A stretch of 64,000 nt of DNA from Paenibacillus sp. JNUCC32 (GTDB lineage: Bacteria; Bacillota; Bacilli; Paenibacillales; Paenibacillaceae). Shown piece after piece: positions 25,641-34,000 of the stretch; position 1 is the stretch's first letter, and each line of letters begins with the position of its first letter. The position numbers and the translations under genes were made by a program. The DNA is taken from NCBI RefSeq assembly GCF_014863545.1, contig NZ_CP062260.1, positions 5,853,501 to 5,917,500 on the forward strand, in the 5' to 3' direction. Under the pieces are notes generated by a model. It was not told the origin of the DNA, made no database searches, and saw nothing but the letters and a program-made list of their open reading frames with translations.

Positions 25641-27191
25641 GTGAAAGGAAGTTTACTGAAGAATATCGTGTTTTCGGTATCAGCTGTCATTATTGCCGTG
25701 TTGGCTATTCTGGGGGCCGTCAAGCCCGGGGCTTTCGGTGAAGTGGCAGGGTATCTGTACAGATTTACGACGAATACGTTCGGCTGGTTCTATATGCTCT
25801 CGATCTTTGCGATTATCATATTTCTGATCTGGGTTGCGGCCAGCAAATACGGCACCATTCGCCTTGGCGGAGATAAGGAGAAGCCCGAGTACCCGTTCTT
25901 CACCTGGATCGGCATGCTGTTCTCCGCAGGATTTGGTGTCGGGCTGGTGTTTTGGGGCGTGGCCGAACCCATGAGCCATTTTTTTAAGACGCCCTTCGGA
26001 GGCGTCGAAGCACAAGGCGTCGAAGCGGCACGCGTGGCTATGGGCTATTCCTTTTTTCACTGGGGGATAAGTCAATGGTCCGTGTTTGCCCTAGTCGGGC
26101 TTGTGATTGCGTTTCTACAGTTCCGTAAGCAGAAGGATGGGCTGGTGTCTACCGCGCTGGAGCCTGTTACCGGTTCAAAGCGCAGCGTCAAGAATGTGAT
26201 TGATATCCTGGCGGTCATTGCAACAGTCATGGGTATCGCTACTTCGATCGGACTTGGCGTTCTGCAAATGAGCGGCGGGTTGAATACCATTATGGGAATT
26301 AACAATGGCGTAGGGCTGCAGTTATTGATGCTGGGGATTATTTTTGTCGCTTACATGATCTCGTCGACGACGGGATTGGACAAGGGGATTAAATACTTAA
26401 GCAACCTGAACCTCGGGATGGCGCTAGCCTTTTTATTGTTTGTGTTTATCTGCGGACCCTCCGTATTCATCTTGGAGACGTTCACATTAGCGCTTGGCGA
26501 CTACATTACGAATTTCGTTTCGTACAGTTTAAGGCTCCAACCCTATGCGGAAGGCACATGGGTACGGGAATGGACGATATTCTACTGGGCGTGGGCCATT
26601 GCTTGGTCGCCGTATGTGGGAGCCTTCGTGGCGAGGGTATCCAAGGGGAGAACGGTTCGCGAATTCATTGTGGGCGTGATGGTTGTACCGCCGGTCATTG
26701 CCTGTCTCTGGATCGCCGTGTTCGGCGGAACGGCCATCTGGTTTGACCTGCACGAGAACACCGGGATAGCGGCAGCCGTTAACGCGGATGTCACGTCGGC
26801 GCTGTTCCAATTGTTCAACCAATTGCCTTTCGCTTCCGTCATGAACGTGCTGGCGATTATACTTATACTGACGTTCCTGGTAACGTCCGCGGATTCGGCA
26901 ACGTATATATTAGCCAGCATGACCACTTATGGCAGCTTGAACCCTCCCCAAACGGCAAAAATCGTGTGGGGCACGCTGATGGCAGCCATTGCCGGCGTCC
27001 TGCTGTATGCAGGTGGCCTTGAAGCCTTACAGACCGCTTCGCTGATTGCGGCTTTGCCGTTCACCGTACTGCTGCTTCTGATGATCGTTGCGGTAGTGAA
27101 ACTGCTGAGCCGAGAGCCGCTTCCGATTCGCAAAGCCGATCTGAAACGGTTTCGCCGTCTCGAAGAGGCAGCAAACCGTGGGAAGAAGTGA
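25641..27191 (+). CDS. BCCT family osmolyte transporter (glycine betaine/choline, OpuD-like)
   Basis: A 516-residue sodium-coupled symporter with 12 expected helices. Family hallmarks are GMLFSAGFGVGLVFWGVAEPMSHF, the helix VIII aromatic box FYWAWAIAWSPYVGAFVARVSKGRTVREF, and VTSADSATYILASM. The frame is open back to ATG 25536, but GTG 25641 has GAGGTGGGGC upstream and gives the normal family length. Uptake of betaine, carnitine or choline for osmoprotection is the likely role. Monocistronic, ending at a terminator. Confidence 0.92.
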   Translation: MKGSLLKNIVFSVSAVIIAVLAILGAVKPGAFGEVAGYLYRFTTNTFGWFYMLSIFAIIIFLIWVAASKYGTIRLGGDKEKPEYPFFTWIGMLFSAGFGVGLVFWGVAEPMSHFFKTPFGGVEAQGVEAARVAMGYSFFHWGISQWSVFALVGLVIAFLQFRKQKDGLVSTALEPVTGSKRSVKNVIDILAVIATVMGIATSIGLGVLQMSGGLNTIMGINNGVGLQLLMLGIIFVAYMISSTTGLDKGIKYLSNLNLGMALAFLLFVFICGPSVFILETFTLALGDYITNFVSYSLRLQPYAEGTWVREWTIFYWAWAIAWSPYVGAFVARVSKGRTVREFIVGVMVVPPVIACLWIAVFGGTAIWFDLHENTGIAAAVNADVTSALFQLFNQLPFASVMNVLAIILILTFLVTSADSATYILASMTTYGSLNPPQTAKIVWGTLMAAIAGVLLYAGGLEALQTASLIAALPFTVLLLLMIVAVVKLLSREPLPIRKADLKRFRRLEEAANRGKK

Positions 27192-27232
27192 GACAAGCGC
27201 GAGGTACAGCAAAGTTCAGAAGAATTGGATTC

Positions 27233-27266
27233 AAGAGGGCACTCATGCGGTGTCCTCTTTATTTTT
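27233..27266 (+). terminator. Terminator after the BCCT transporter; start of a 335-base gene-free stretch
   Basis: Stem aagagggcac/gtgtcctctt (one mismatch) followed by ATTTTTAT. The rest of 27267-27527 holds no gene I can support: a minus-strand frame at about 27270-27442 contains one hydrophobic segment but reads on into the antisense of the BCCT gene. Confidence 0.75.
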
Positions 27267-27527
27267 ATGAAAATGAGCCCGGATATGACAGCAGCCATAA
27301 CCAAACCCATATAACACAGAATCGAAAAAGCCCCCATCACACCCGCGGGCGTGCAATGAGAGCTTTGGAAGTTCGGCATAAAGTATCCGTAAATCCATGT
27401 TGACCCGAGTGCAAGCAGATCGCCCGCGTTGGAGGATAACACAATCTCACGCGCGGCGAATTGGCGGGTACCTCAAGAGGGGCCGTTCTCGGACTCATAT
27501 GTAATGGTTCCGGGATTGCCGCAAGCG

Positions 27528-28406
27528 CTAGGAATGAACAGCAGTACGATAAACGGGGTGAGCAGCTTCTTCGTAGTTGTCGTTATGCTCCGCCGTTTTG
27601 AGTATGTCCTCTTTTTCCCCTTTTAATAAATTGTAAGTGATGCAGATCGGCTTCGCCGTGCGCGGATCGCGGCCGATCTCTGCGTCGATATGGAATACTT
27701 TCTTTAATACTTCGTGCGAAATGACGGATTCCGGATCGCCGGCCTGAATGATATCTCCATCCTTCATTGCGATAATGTAATCCGCGAATCGGGCAGCCTG
27801 GTTCAAATCGTGCAGAACCATGACGATGGTCCGCTCTTGTTCGATATTGAGCCTCTCGAGCAGTTCCAGAATCTCCAGCTGATGCGCCATGTCCAGGTAC
27901 GTGGTCGGCTCGTCGAGGAAGATCATTTCGGTCTCCTGCGCGAGTGCCATCGCAATCCATACCCGCTGGCGCTGTCCGCCGGACAGGGCATCCACCGAAC
28001 GGTATTTATAATCCTGGGTGCCGGTAACCTCGAGTGCCCAGTCGATGACGTCCATATCCTGCTTGGTCAAGCGGCCAAAACCGCGCTGATGGGGATAGCG
28101 CCCGTAGGATACCAGTTCGCCAACCGTCAATCCGCCCGGTCCTTCCGGAGTCTGGGGCAGAATGGCCAGCTTCTTCGCCAGAAGCTTGGTGTTCATCTTG
28201 GCGATTTCTTCCCCGTCCAGAATGGCTGCACCGGATTGATAAGGAATGATGCGGGTAACAGCCTTCAAAAGAGTGGATTTGCCGCAGCCATTAGGCCCAA
28301 TGATGGTCGTGATTCTTTTATCGGGAATATCTACGTTAAGACGATTCAATATCAGATTCTCGCCATAACCGACGCTTATTCGATCTGTACTTAGGCGAAT
28401 CATCAT
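27528..28406 (-). CDS. Iron-siderophore type ABC transporter ATPase (FecE/FhuC/YusV-like)
   Basis: A ~292-residue ATPase of the FecCDE class. Walker A GPNGCGKSTLL, Q-loop ILPQTPEGPGGLTVGELVSYGRYPHQ, signature LSGGQRQRVWIAMALAQ, Walker B IFLDEPTTYLDMAHQ and H-loop MVLHDLNQAAR match siderophore importers. The start is at ATG 28406 or 28403 after CTGGAGGTGA. A Fur box lies 30 bases upstream. No permease or binding protein gene is adjacent, so it probably serves permeases encoded elsewhere, as YusV does in B. subtilis. It is divergent from a ferredoxin-NADP reductase with its own Fur box. Confidence 0.92.
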   Translation of the reverse strand: MMIRLSTDRISVGYGENLILNRLNVDIPDKRITTIIGPNGCGKSTLLKAVTRIIPYQSGAAILDGEEIAKMNTKLLAKKLAILPQTPEGPGGLTVGELVSYGRYPHQRGFGRLTKQDMDVIDWALEVTGTQDYKYRSVDALSGGQRQRVWIAMALAQETEMIFLDEPTTYLDMAHQLEILELLERLNIEQERTIVMVLHDLNQAARFADYIIAMKDGDIIQAGDPESVISHEVLKKVFHIDAEIGRDPRTAKPICITYNLLKGEKEDILKTAEHNDNYEEAAHPVYRTAVHS

Positions 28407-28435
28407 TTCACCTCCAGAGTAGTTAGCTATCAAAC

Positions 28436-28454
28436 GATAATGATTCTCAATTTC
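28436..28454 (-). promoter_or_regulatory. Fur box of the siderophore ATPase gene
   Basis: gataatgattctcaatttc matches most positions of the 19-bp Fur consensus (GATAATGATAATCATTATC) and lies 30 bases before the ATPase start. Iron-responsive repression is inferred. Confidence 0.75.
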
Positions 28455-28655
28455 ATCCATAAATATAATGTGAGGCCGCACCGTTGTCAATAAATATCTT
28501 AATGGAAATTTCAAATAATATTCATGTTTAAGCCGAAAAATACCCATATATAGTTCAGTGGAATATTACAGGCCTACATCTAGGCGAAATTGTGACAAAA
28601 TGAATTTTTTCTAAATGTTTGATTGTAAAAAGGGCAAAGGCAACGTATACTAATT

Positions 28656-28674
28656 GATAATGATAATCATTTAC
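28656..28674 (+). promoter_or_regulatory. Fur box of the ferredoxin-NADP reductase gene
   Basis: gataatgataatcatttac matches 16 of 19 positions of the consensus, stronger than its divergent partner at 28436. It lies 54 bases before the reductase start. Confidence 0.85.
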
Positions 28675-28727
28675 GTTACAAGGTGATCACAAACAGCCTT
28701 TTAATTTATAGACCGGGAGTGAAACGC

Positions 28728-29777
28728 ATGAGTGGGAATGAGATATTTGATGTAACGGTTATTGGCGGAGGACCAGCGGGATTGTATTCCGCTTTTTATA
28801 GTGGACTGCGTGGCATGAAAACCAAGATAATAGAATATCAGCCCATGCTTGGCGGAAAGGTTCACGTGTATCCGGAGAAAATGATATGGGACGTCGGCGG
28901 ATTGACGCCGATTCCGGGCGCGAAGCTGATCGAGCAAATGGTTCAGCAAGGCCTGACGTTCAATCCCGAAGTGCTGTTAAACGAGAAGGTTGAATCGATC
29001 GCCCGCAATGAGGAAGGACTGTTCGAATTACATACCGCGAATTCCGGCGTGCATCTGTCCAAGACGGTCATCGTGGCGGTCGGCGGAGGCATCTTGAATC
29101 CGCAGAAGCTGGAGATTGAAGGCGCCGAGCGGTTCGAGGTGTCGAACCTGAACTACACCGTGAAGTCCCTGCAGCATTTCAAGGGCAAAACCGTCATTGT
29201 GTCCGGCGGAGGGAATTCAGCCGTAGATTGGGCGAACGAGCTGGAGCCTGTGGCGAAGAAGGTCTACCTGGCCTATCGCAAGGACGAATTGTCAGGCCAT
29301 GAAGCCCAGGTCGAGCAGCTGATGAACAGTAAGGCGACCTGCCATCTTAATACATCGATCACGAAGCTCATTGCTTCGGATAATCATGAGGTGATTGAGC
29401 GGGTAGAATTGACCAATAATGCCACAGGGGAAGTTTCCTATTTAGCGGTAGACGAGGTCATCATTAACCATGGCTATGAACGGGATATGTCGCTGCTGGA
29501 GAACAGCAACCTTGATATTCACCGGGTGGATGACTACTATATCGCGGGCAACGCAAGCTGTAATTCTTCCATACCGGGACTGTATGCTGCCGGCGACATC
29601 CTGCATTTTGACGGGAAGCTGCACCTGATTGCGGGCGCCTTCCAGGATGCCGCGAACGCGGTGAACAGCGCGAAGCAGTTCATTGAGCCGGATGCCAGGA
29701 AGTACGCGATGGTCTCTTCGCATAACGAGGTATTCAAGGAGCGCAATCGCGAATTAGTGAAGCAATTGATCAATTAG
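28728..29777 (+). CDS. Ferredoxin/flavodoxin-NADP+ reductase, thioredoxin-reductase-like type (YcgT/YumC-like)
   Basis: A 349-residue FAD/NADPH enzyme. The FAD site is VTVIGGGPAGLYSAFYSGLRGMK, the NADPH site is VIVSGGGNSAVDWANELEPVAKKVYLAYRK, and the C-terminal FAD contact is GLYAAGDILHFDGKLHLIAGAFQDAANAVNSAK. There is no CxxC, separating it from thioredoxin reductase. GGGAGTGAAACGC precedes the ATG. The Fur box suggests it is the iron-starvation paralogue (like B. subtilis YcgT), probably supplying electrons for siderophore iron reduction or a haem/ferredoxin partner. Confidence 0.92.
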   Translation: MSGNEIFDVTVIGGGPAGLYSAFYSGLRGMKTKIIEYQPMLGGKVHVYPEKMIWDVGGLTPIPGAKLIEQMVQQGLTFNPEVLLNEKVESIARNEEGLFELHTANSGVHLSKTVIVAVGGGILNPQKLEIEGAERFEVSNLNYTVKSLQHFKGKTVIVSGGGNSAVDWANELEPVAKKVYLAYRKDELSGHEAQVEQLMNSKATCHLNTSITKLIASDNHEVIERVELTNNATGEVSYLAVDEVIINHGYERDMSLLENSNLDIHRVDDYYIAGNASCNSSIPGLYAAGDILHFDGKLHLIAGAFQDAANAVNSAKQFIEPDARKYAMVSSHNEVFKERNRELVKQLIN

Positions 29778-29811
29778 AACACGGGCATGTGTATACATGC
29801 ATCTAACGATA

Positions 29812-29846
29812 GAAGAGAAGCGAGGGAATCCCCGCTTCTCTTTTTT
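29812..29846. terminator. Terminator between convergent reductase and TetR genes
   Basis: Stem agagaagcg(a)ggg/cccgcttctct with a 5-base loop and T-run on the plus strand; the A-rich left flank allows use from the right as well. Confidence 0.8.
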
Positions 29847-29854
29847 GCGTGCCC

Positions 29855-30466
29855 TTATTGTTTTTGGGTAATCCCTGAAGTGATCAACGGGCCGTAGTTG
29901 ATCAGCTGCGTCATCATGATGCCCATCTCTCTTGCGGACTTGTTCATCCCGGACTCGATCCAGTGTATGACCAAGCCGATATTGGCGGAGATCATATACG
30001 CGATCAGGTAATCGCTCGGAATGATCTGATTCCCGCCTGTGGGCATTCTGAACGCATGCTTGGCAAACATATGCTCCTTCATGAACTCCCTGAATTGCCG
30101 AACGAAGGAAATGTCCCCATTCGGGCCGACAATAGCCTTGAAGAAGTCGGCATGCCGGACGAGCTCCTCGAATATTTGTTCTGACGCCGGATAAGGCTCT
30201 CCCTTTTCCGCATAGTCCCTGGAATCCCTGGGATCGATATGAACCACGATGTTCTCAATCTTTTGAAGCACCTCTTCTTTGATCTTATCCAGCATATCCG
30301 GCACATCCCGATAATGCAGGTAGAAGGTACCACGGTTGATATTGGCGCGATTGGCGATATCGGTCACGGTAATGGCATCTATCCGTTTCTCCTCCATAAG
30401 TTCAAACAGGGTTTGCCGCAACAGCTGATTGGTCCGGATTTGCCGGCGATCCGTCTTTTTTGTCAA
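29855..30466 (-). CDS. TetR/AcrR family transcriptional regulator
   Basis: A 203-residue regulator. The N-terminal HTH is LFELMEEKRIDAITVTDIANRANINRGTFYLHYRDVPDML, a classic TetR signature, and the C-terminal part resembles the TetR_C_33-like ligand domain. TTG at 30466 has GGGGGG upstream. It is divergent from an ABC-2-type permease; a near-perfect palindrome sits at 30599-30617 in the shared region, closer to the permease. Confidence 0.9.
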   Translation of the reverse strand: MTKKTDRRQIRTNQLLRQTLFELMEEKRIDAITVTDIANRANINRGTFYLHYRDVPDMLDKIKEEVLQKIENIVVHIDPRDSRDYAEKGEPYPASEQIFEELVRHADFFKAIVGPNGDISFVRQFREFMKEHMFAKHAFRMPTGGNQIIPSDYLIAYMISANIGLVIHWIESGMNKSAREMGIMMTQLINYGPLITSGITQKQ

Positions 30467-30598
30467 GGAATTCCCCCCAGTACGAATGTGAAGACTTAAT
30501 CAACAGAAGGCTCGTACACTGATGAGTAATGAACACTCCGCTGAAAGCTGATGATTGAACAAATCACTCCCTTCATTATAATTAACGCTGTGATCATT

Positions 30599-30617
30599 AA
30601 TCAACAGTCTGTTCATT
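30599..30617. promoter_or_regulatory. Candidate TetR operator
   Basis: aatcaacag-t-ctgttcatt is a 19-bp palindrome with one mismatched pair, 18 bases before the permease ATG. The neighbouring TetR gene makes it the likely binding site. Binding is not shown by sequence alone. Confidence 0.65.
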
Positions 30618-30634
30618 AACGAGGAGTGGTGGAT

Positions 30635-31813
30635 ATGGGGTTCTTAAGACAAAAAATGCTATGGATCGGCGCATTGGCTGTCCTTCTGGTGCTGGCCATC
30701 TTCGGCGTAGCCATGATGGGGTCGATCGCGGGAGCGAAGCCGAAGTCGCTTCCCGTTGCGCTTGTCGCCTTGGATCAGCCGGTTGAGTTGCCAAGCGGCG
30801 AAACCCTCGCTGTCGGTGACATGATGAAAGGAATGCTGCAGGCAAACTCGCAGCTGCCCATTCATTGGGAGATCGTGAATTCGGAAGCGGAAGCGCGGGA
30901 AGGGCTCGACAGCCAGAAGTATTACGGCGCCCTTGTGCTGCCTGAGGACTTAAGCGCCGGCATCTTGTCGCTGCAGTCGCCTGCTCCGAAGCCCGCTGTG
31001 GTGCAGGTGCTGGCGAATGAGGGGATGAGCACGCAGGCATCCACTGCGGTGAGACAGATGCTGGGGCAAGCGATGAAAATGGCGGGAGCGGAGCTCTCCA
31101 AGCAGGCGTTGACCATGATCGGCTCGCAGACGGATATGCTGCCGGTCACAACCGCGCAGGCTCTGCTCATCCCGTTCGAGGTTCATGAGGAAGTCGTTCA
31201 TCCTGTAGGTGCGAACCACGCAAGCGGCAATGCGCCGGGAATGCTGATACAGATTCTATGGATCGGCTGCCTGATCCTTAGCGTGTTCCTGTTCCAGGCG
31301 CTGCAGAAAGCAGTGAATGACGGCAGCAGCAGGGGAATCGCGATTGTGCTGCAAGGCGCTGCCGGTTTGCTGCTGGCGGGTCTGGTCTCCGGTTTTCTGG
31401 TATGGATGGCTTCCTCCTGGTATGGCATGGAGCTTGCGAACGGAGGCAGCGTATGGCTGATGCTGTGGCTGGCCGGGTCGGCATTTTTCCTTCTTCAGTC
31501 GACCTTGTTGAACTGGATCGGGCTACCGGCCATGGGCATCTTGGTGCTCCTGATGTTCTTCTCGATGCCGCTTCTCAATATGGCGCCGGAGTTTCTGCCG
31601 CAGGCGACGCAGGATTGGCTGTACTCCTGGACGCCGCTGCGTTTTGCCGCTTCCGCTCTCCGGGATGTGATGTATTTTGACGGGTACGCGCCATCTTCTT
31701 CGCATTCCGCGGTAATGTGGTTCATAGCCGGAGGTTTTCTTGTTCTGCTGCTGGCCTCGACATTCAAAAAAGGGAGTCATTCAGACCCAAGAAAATCGAT
31801 GGCCGCTTCTTAA
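30635..31813 (+). CDS. YhgE/Pip-like ABC-2 type permease
   Basis: A 392-residue membrane protein: one N-terminal helix (about 9-31), a ~170-residue extracytoplasmic region (PVALVALDQPVELPSGE...GALVLPEDLSAGIL), then about six C-terminal helices beginning near residue 207. This layout matches the YhgE/Pip and ABC-2 (DUF3533-like) proteins. ATG 30635 has GAGGAG eight bases upstream. No ATPase is adjacent, which is usual for this subgroup. Control by the divergent TetR protein suggests export of, or defence against, a small molecule. Confidence 0.82.
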   Translation: MGFLRQKMLWIGALAVLLVLAIFGVAMMGSIAGAKPKSLPVALVALDQPVELPSGETLAVGDMMKGMLQANSQLPIHWEIVNSEAEAREGLDSQKYYGALVLPEDLSAGILSLQSPAPKPAVVQVLANEGMSTQASTAVRQMLGQAMKMAGAELSKQALTMIGSQTDMLPVTTAQALLIPFEVHEEVVHPVGANHASGNAPGMLIQILWIGCLILSVFLFQALQKAVNDGSSRGIAIVLQGAAGLLLAGLVSGFLVWMASSWYGMELANGGSVWLMLWLAGSAFFLLQSTLLNWIGLPAMGILVLLMFFSMPLLNMAPEFLPQATQDWLYSWTPLRFAASALRDVMYFDGYAPSSSHSAVMWFIAGGFLVLLLASTFKKGSHSDPRKSMAAS

Positions 31814-31831
31814 TAGAATAGGTTGGCGACT

Positions 31832-31866
31832 AAGCAGTGCGGGGTTTATCCCTGCACTGCTTTTTA
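31832..31866 (+). terminator. Terminator after the YhgE-like permease
   Basis: Stem agcagtgc/gcactgct extended by gggg/ccc and followed by TTTTTAT. Confidence 0.85.
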
Positions 31867-32017
31867 TAGTTTGCTCAAGCCGACCGGTTCATGTGGAAGG
31901 GATCATGGCCAAAGTCGCAGCATCAGGACGTTGCTCCCTTTATTCAAGTGAATAAAATACTATCGTTCTTCAAGATGACAGCCTGTATAATCCTGAATAA
32001 GGGAGTGTGAGCGTAAG

Positions 32018-32671
32018 TTGAAGATTAAAGTGATCATAGCGGACGATAATTCGTTTATCAGGGAAGGTATGAAAATAATTCTGACTACGTTTGATGAGTT
32101 CGACGTCGTGGCGACCGTTGAAGATGGCCAGGAAGCGGTGGCCTATTGCGAAGCGCATGAAGTGGATGTGGCGCTGATGGACGTCCGGATGCCGAATCTG
32201 AACGGCGTTGAGGCCGCGAAGCAGCTCACGGAGCGTACCAGGACCAAGACGCTGATCTTAACGACCTTTGACGACGATGAATACATTACCGATGCGATCC
32301 TGAACGGTGCCAAGGGTTATCTGCTAAAGAATAACGATCCGGAACGGATTCGCGATGCAATCAAAACCGTGTACCACGGCCATCATGTGCTGCAGGACGT
32401 CGTATTGGATAAAATCAAATCCGGGCTGTCTCCCGGAAAGCCTGACAAGGAAGATAAGGCAGACAAGTTCGACCGAGGTTTATTCACCGAAAGGGAACTG
32501 GATATTATGGCGCTTATCGCCAAAGGGCTGGCCAACAAGGAAATCTCGAAGAAGCTATTTATTTCCGAAGGCACGATTGCCAATCACATCACTTCGGTTC
32601 TCAGCAAGACAGGTCTTGAGCATCGAACCCAGATTGCGATTTTTTATCTGACGGGGGAAGTGAATAAGTGA
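32018..32671 (+). CDS. NarL/LuxR-type response regulator of the Lnr-like module
   Basis: A 217-residue regulator: receiver domain with acidic pocket ADDNS, phosphoacceptor in VDVALMDVRMPNLNGVEA, and C-terminal LuxR HTH (FTERELDIMALIAKGLANKEISKKLFISEGTIANHITSVLSKTGLEHRTQIAIF). TTG at 32018 follows GGGAGTG; a -10-like TATAAT lies at 31986. It overlaps the kinase by 4 bases (GTGA). With the downstream ABC genes it resembles LnrK. Confidence 0.92.
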   Translation: MKIKVIIADDNSFIREGMKIILTTFDEFDVVATVEDGQEAVAYCEAHEVDVALMDVRMPNLNGVEAAKQLTERTRTKTLILTTFDDDEYITDAILNGAKGYLLKNNDPERIRDAIKTVYHGHHVLQDVVLDKIKSGLSPGKPDKEDKADKFDRGLFTERELDIMALIAKGLANKEISKKLFISEGTIANHITSVLSKTGLEHRTQIAIFYLTGEVNK

Positions 32672-33792
32672 GCGAACGCCGAAATTATGCCGAACTGTGG
32701 GTCATCGGGTTCAAAAGCATACTGTTCCTGTATGTGATCAGCCAGTCGTATGCCTCTGATCTTGCGATAACGTCATGGTATATATTGGTCATGCTTCTCT
32801 ACCTGTCCGTGAATGTATCCGTCTATATTTTCAAGAGTCGCAATACACAGCCATACTTCATGGTACTTGCTATTCTTGTTGTCGTGGCGTCCTCATTCTA
32901 CATCCATCCGATGTTCTTCGTACTGCTCCCTGCGAATCTGTATGAGCTGTTGTCTTTATATCTTCGCAGGAGCTGGATGATCCTGATCCCCCTGCTGGTT
33001 CCAGCGCTTATGGTGCCTCACGAGCTTGCCATGACCTATGTCTTTATATCCGTTCTATCCTATATTTATCTCACGATGCTGAGGACTTTTATAAGCCGAG
33101 TCACATCCTATCAGGAGCAGAGCGAGCAGATGCATCGTGAACTGGATCGGTTGACCCAGCGGCTGAGCGAAAATAATGAGTACATCCGGCAGTTTGAATA
33201 TATGTTCAAGCTGGAAGAGCGAAATCGGCTGTCCCAGGAAATTCATGACAAGATCGGGCATTCCATGACGGGAGCGCTGATTCAGATGGAAGCGGCCAAG
33301 CGCTTGATGACATCGAATCCGGACAAATCCGCCGAGCTGCTGCAAAATGCCATATCCATCTCCAAAGAAGGCATTGAGAGCATCAGGCTGGTTCTAAAGA
33401 ACGTAAAGCCTCCGACGGAGCAGCTCGGCATCAACCGAATGCGTTTGTTTCTGGAGGAGTTCTCCGCCCAGCACTCGATCAAGACCGTACTAACGCATGA
33501 GGGCAATATGGATGTGATTACGCCGCTTCAGTGGAAAATCATTCAGGATAACACCCAGGAAGCGTTAACCAATACGATGAAGTATGCGAATGCAACGGCA
33601 GTCTCGTTACATATCGAAGTTCTGGGCACCATGATCAAGGCGAAGGTCAGCGACAACGGCAAGGGCATGCAGAAGGTAATCAAGGGCCTTGGGATCATAG
33701 GCATGGAGGAACGCGCCGCGGTCGTGAATGGAACCGTGATCGTGGATGGCTCGAGCGGTTTCTCGGTGACCACTCTAATTCCTTATAGCTAA
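32668..33792 (+). CDS. NarL-type sensor histidine kinase (HisKA_3) of the Lnr-like module
   Basis: A 374-residue kinase with about six N-terminal helices (residues ~15-150), a coiled-coil linker (EQSEQMHRELDRLTQRLSENNEYIRQFEYMFKLEERNRLSQEIHD) and the HisKA_3 site EIHDKIGHSMTGALIQME. The ATPase domain has TQEALTNTMKYA and VSDNGKGMQKVIKGLGIIGMEERA. No extracytoplasmic domain is seen, so it probably senses within the membrane, as LnrJ is thought to. Its stop precedes a terminator-like hairpin and the ABC genes. Confidence 0.92.
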   Translation: MSERRNYAELWVIGFKSILFLYVISQSYASDLAITSWYILVMLLYLSVNVSVYIFKSRNTQPYFMVLAILVVVASSFYIHPMFFVLLPANLYELLSLYLRRSWMILIPLLVPALMVPHELAMTYVFISVLSYIYLTMLRTFISRVTSYQEQSEQMHRELDRLTQRLSENNEYIRQFEYMFKLEERNRLSQEIHDKIGHSMTGALIQMEAAKRLMTSNPDKSAELLQNAISISKEGIESIRLVLKNVKPPTEQLGINRMRLFLEEFSAQHSIKTVLTHEGNMDVITPLQWKIIQDNTQEALTNTMKYANATAVSLHIEVLGTMIKAKVSDNGKGMQKVIKGLGIIGMEERAAVVNGTVIVDGSSGFSVTTLIPYS

Positions 33793-33895
33793 AGCTGGTA
33801 AGCGCATTTGGCGGGTTAGGGATATCGGGTCAAACAAGACATTCCCCACAAGGGTGAAGATTTGGATCATCAATAACATGAATATTCTCATGGGT

Positions 33896-33935
33896 AAGGA
33901 TGAACTTGTGCACTATCGCAAGGGCATCCTTTTTT
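33896..33935 (+). terminator. Terminator-like hairpin between kinase and ABC exporter genes
   Basis: aaggatg...catcctt plus an inner cttg/caag stem, followed by TTTTTT. It lies in the 208-base gap between the two-component genes and the exporter, so the ABC genes either have their own promoter beyond it or are controlled by read-through. Confidence 0.7.
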
Positions 33936-34000
33936 CGTACGATAAATGCAGATCAAGTCCACCGGCTGATGCGTGGATGGAATATGGAGGCGAAAAACGT

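Noticed and set aside
26582..26926. Minus-strand frames opposite the BCCT transporter and, similarly, opposite the GH5 and SDR genes
   Set aside because: All mirror well-supported genes and lack ribosome binding sites.
27270..27442. Minus-strand frame with one hydrophobic segment (SILCYMGLVMAAVISGLIFIKI) between the BCCT and siderophore ATPase genes
   Set aside because: It has no ribosome binding site, an in-frame stop just upstream, and continues as antisense through the BCCT gene. It could be a remnant, but I cannot name a parent family.
33597..33790. Possible frame disruption at the end of the Lnr-like kinase
   Set aside because: The C-terminal ATPase motifs read through intact to the stop; no disruption exists.
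33854..34000. In-frame N-terminal extension of the LnrL-like ATPase
   Set aside because: It runs through a terminator-like hairpin, is not seen in the family, and a strong ribosome binding site precedes ATG 34001.
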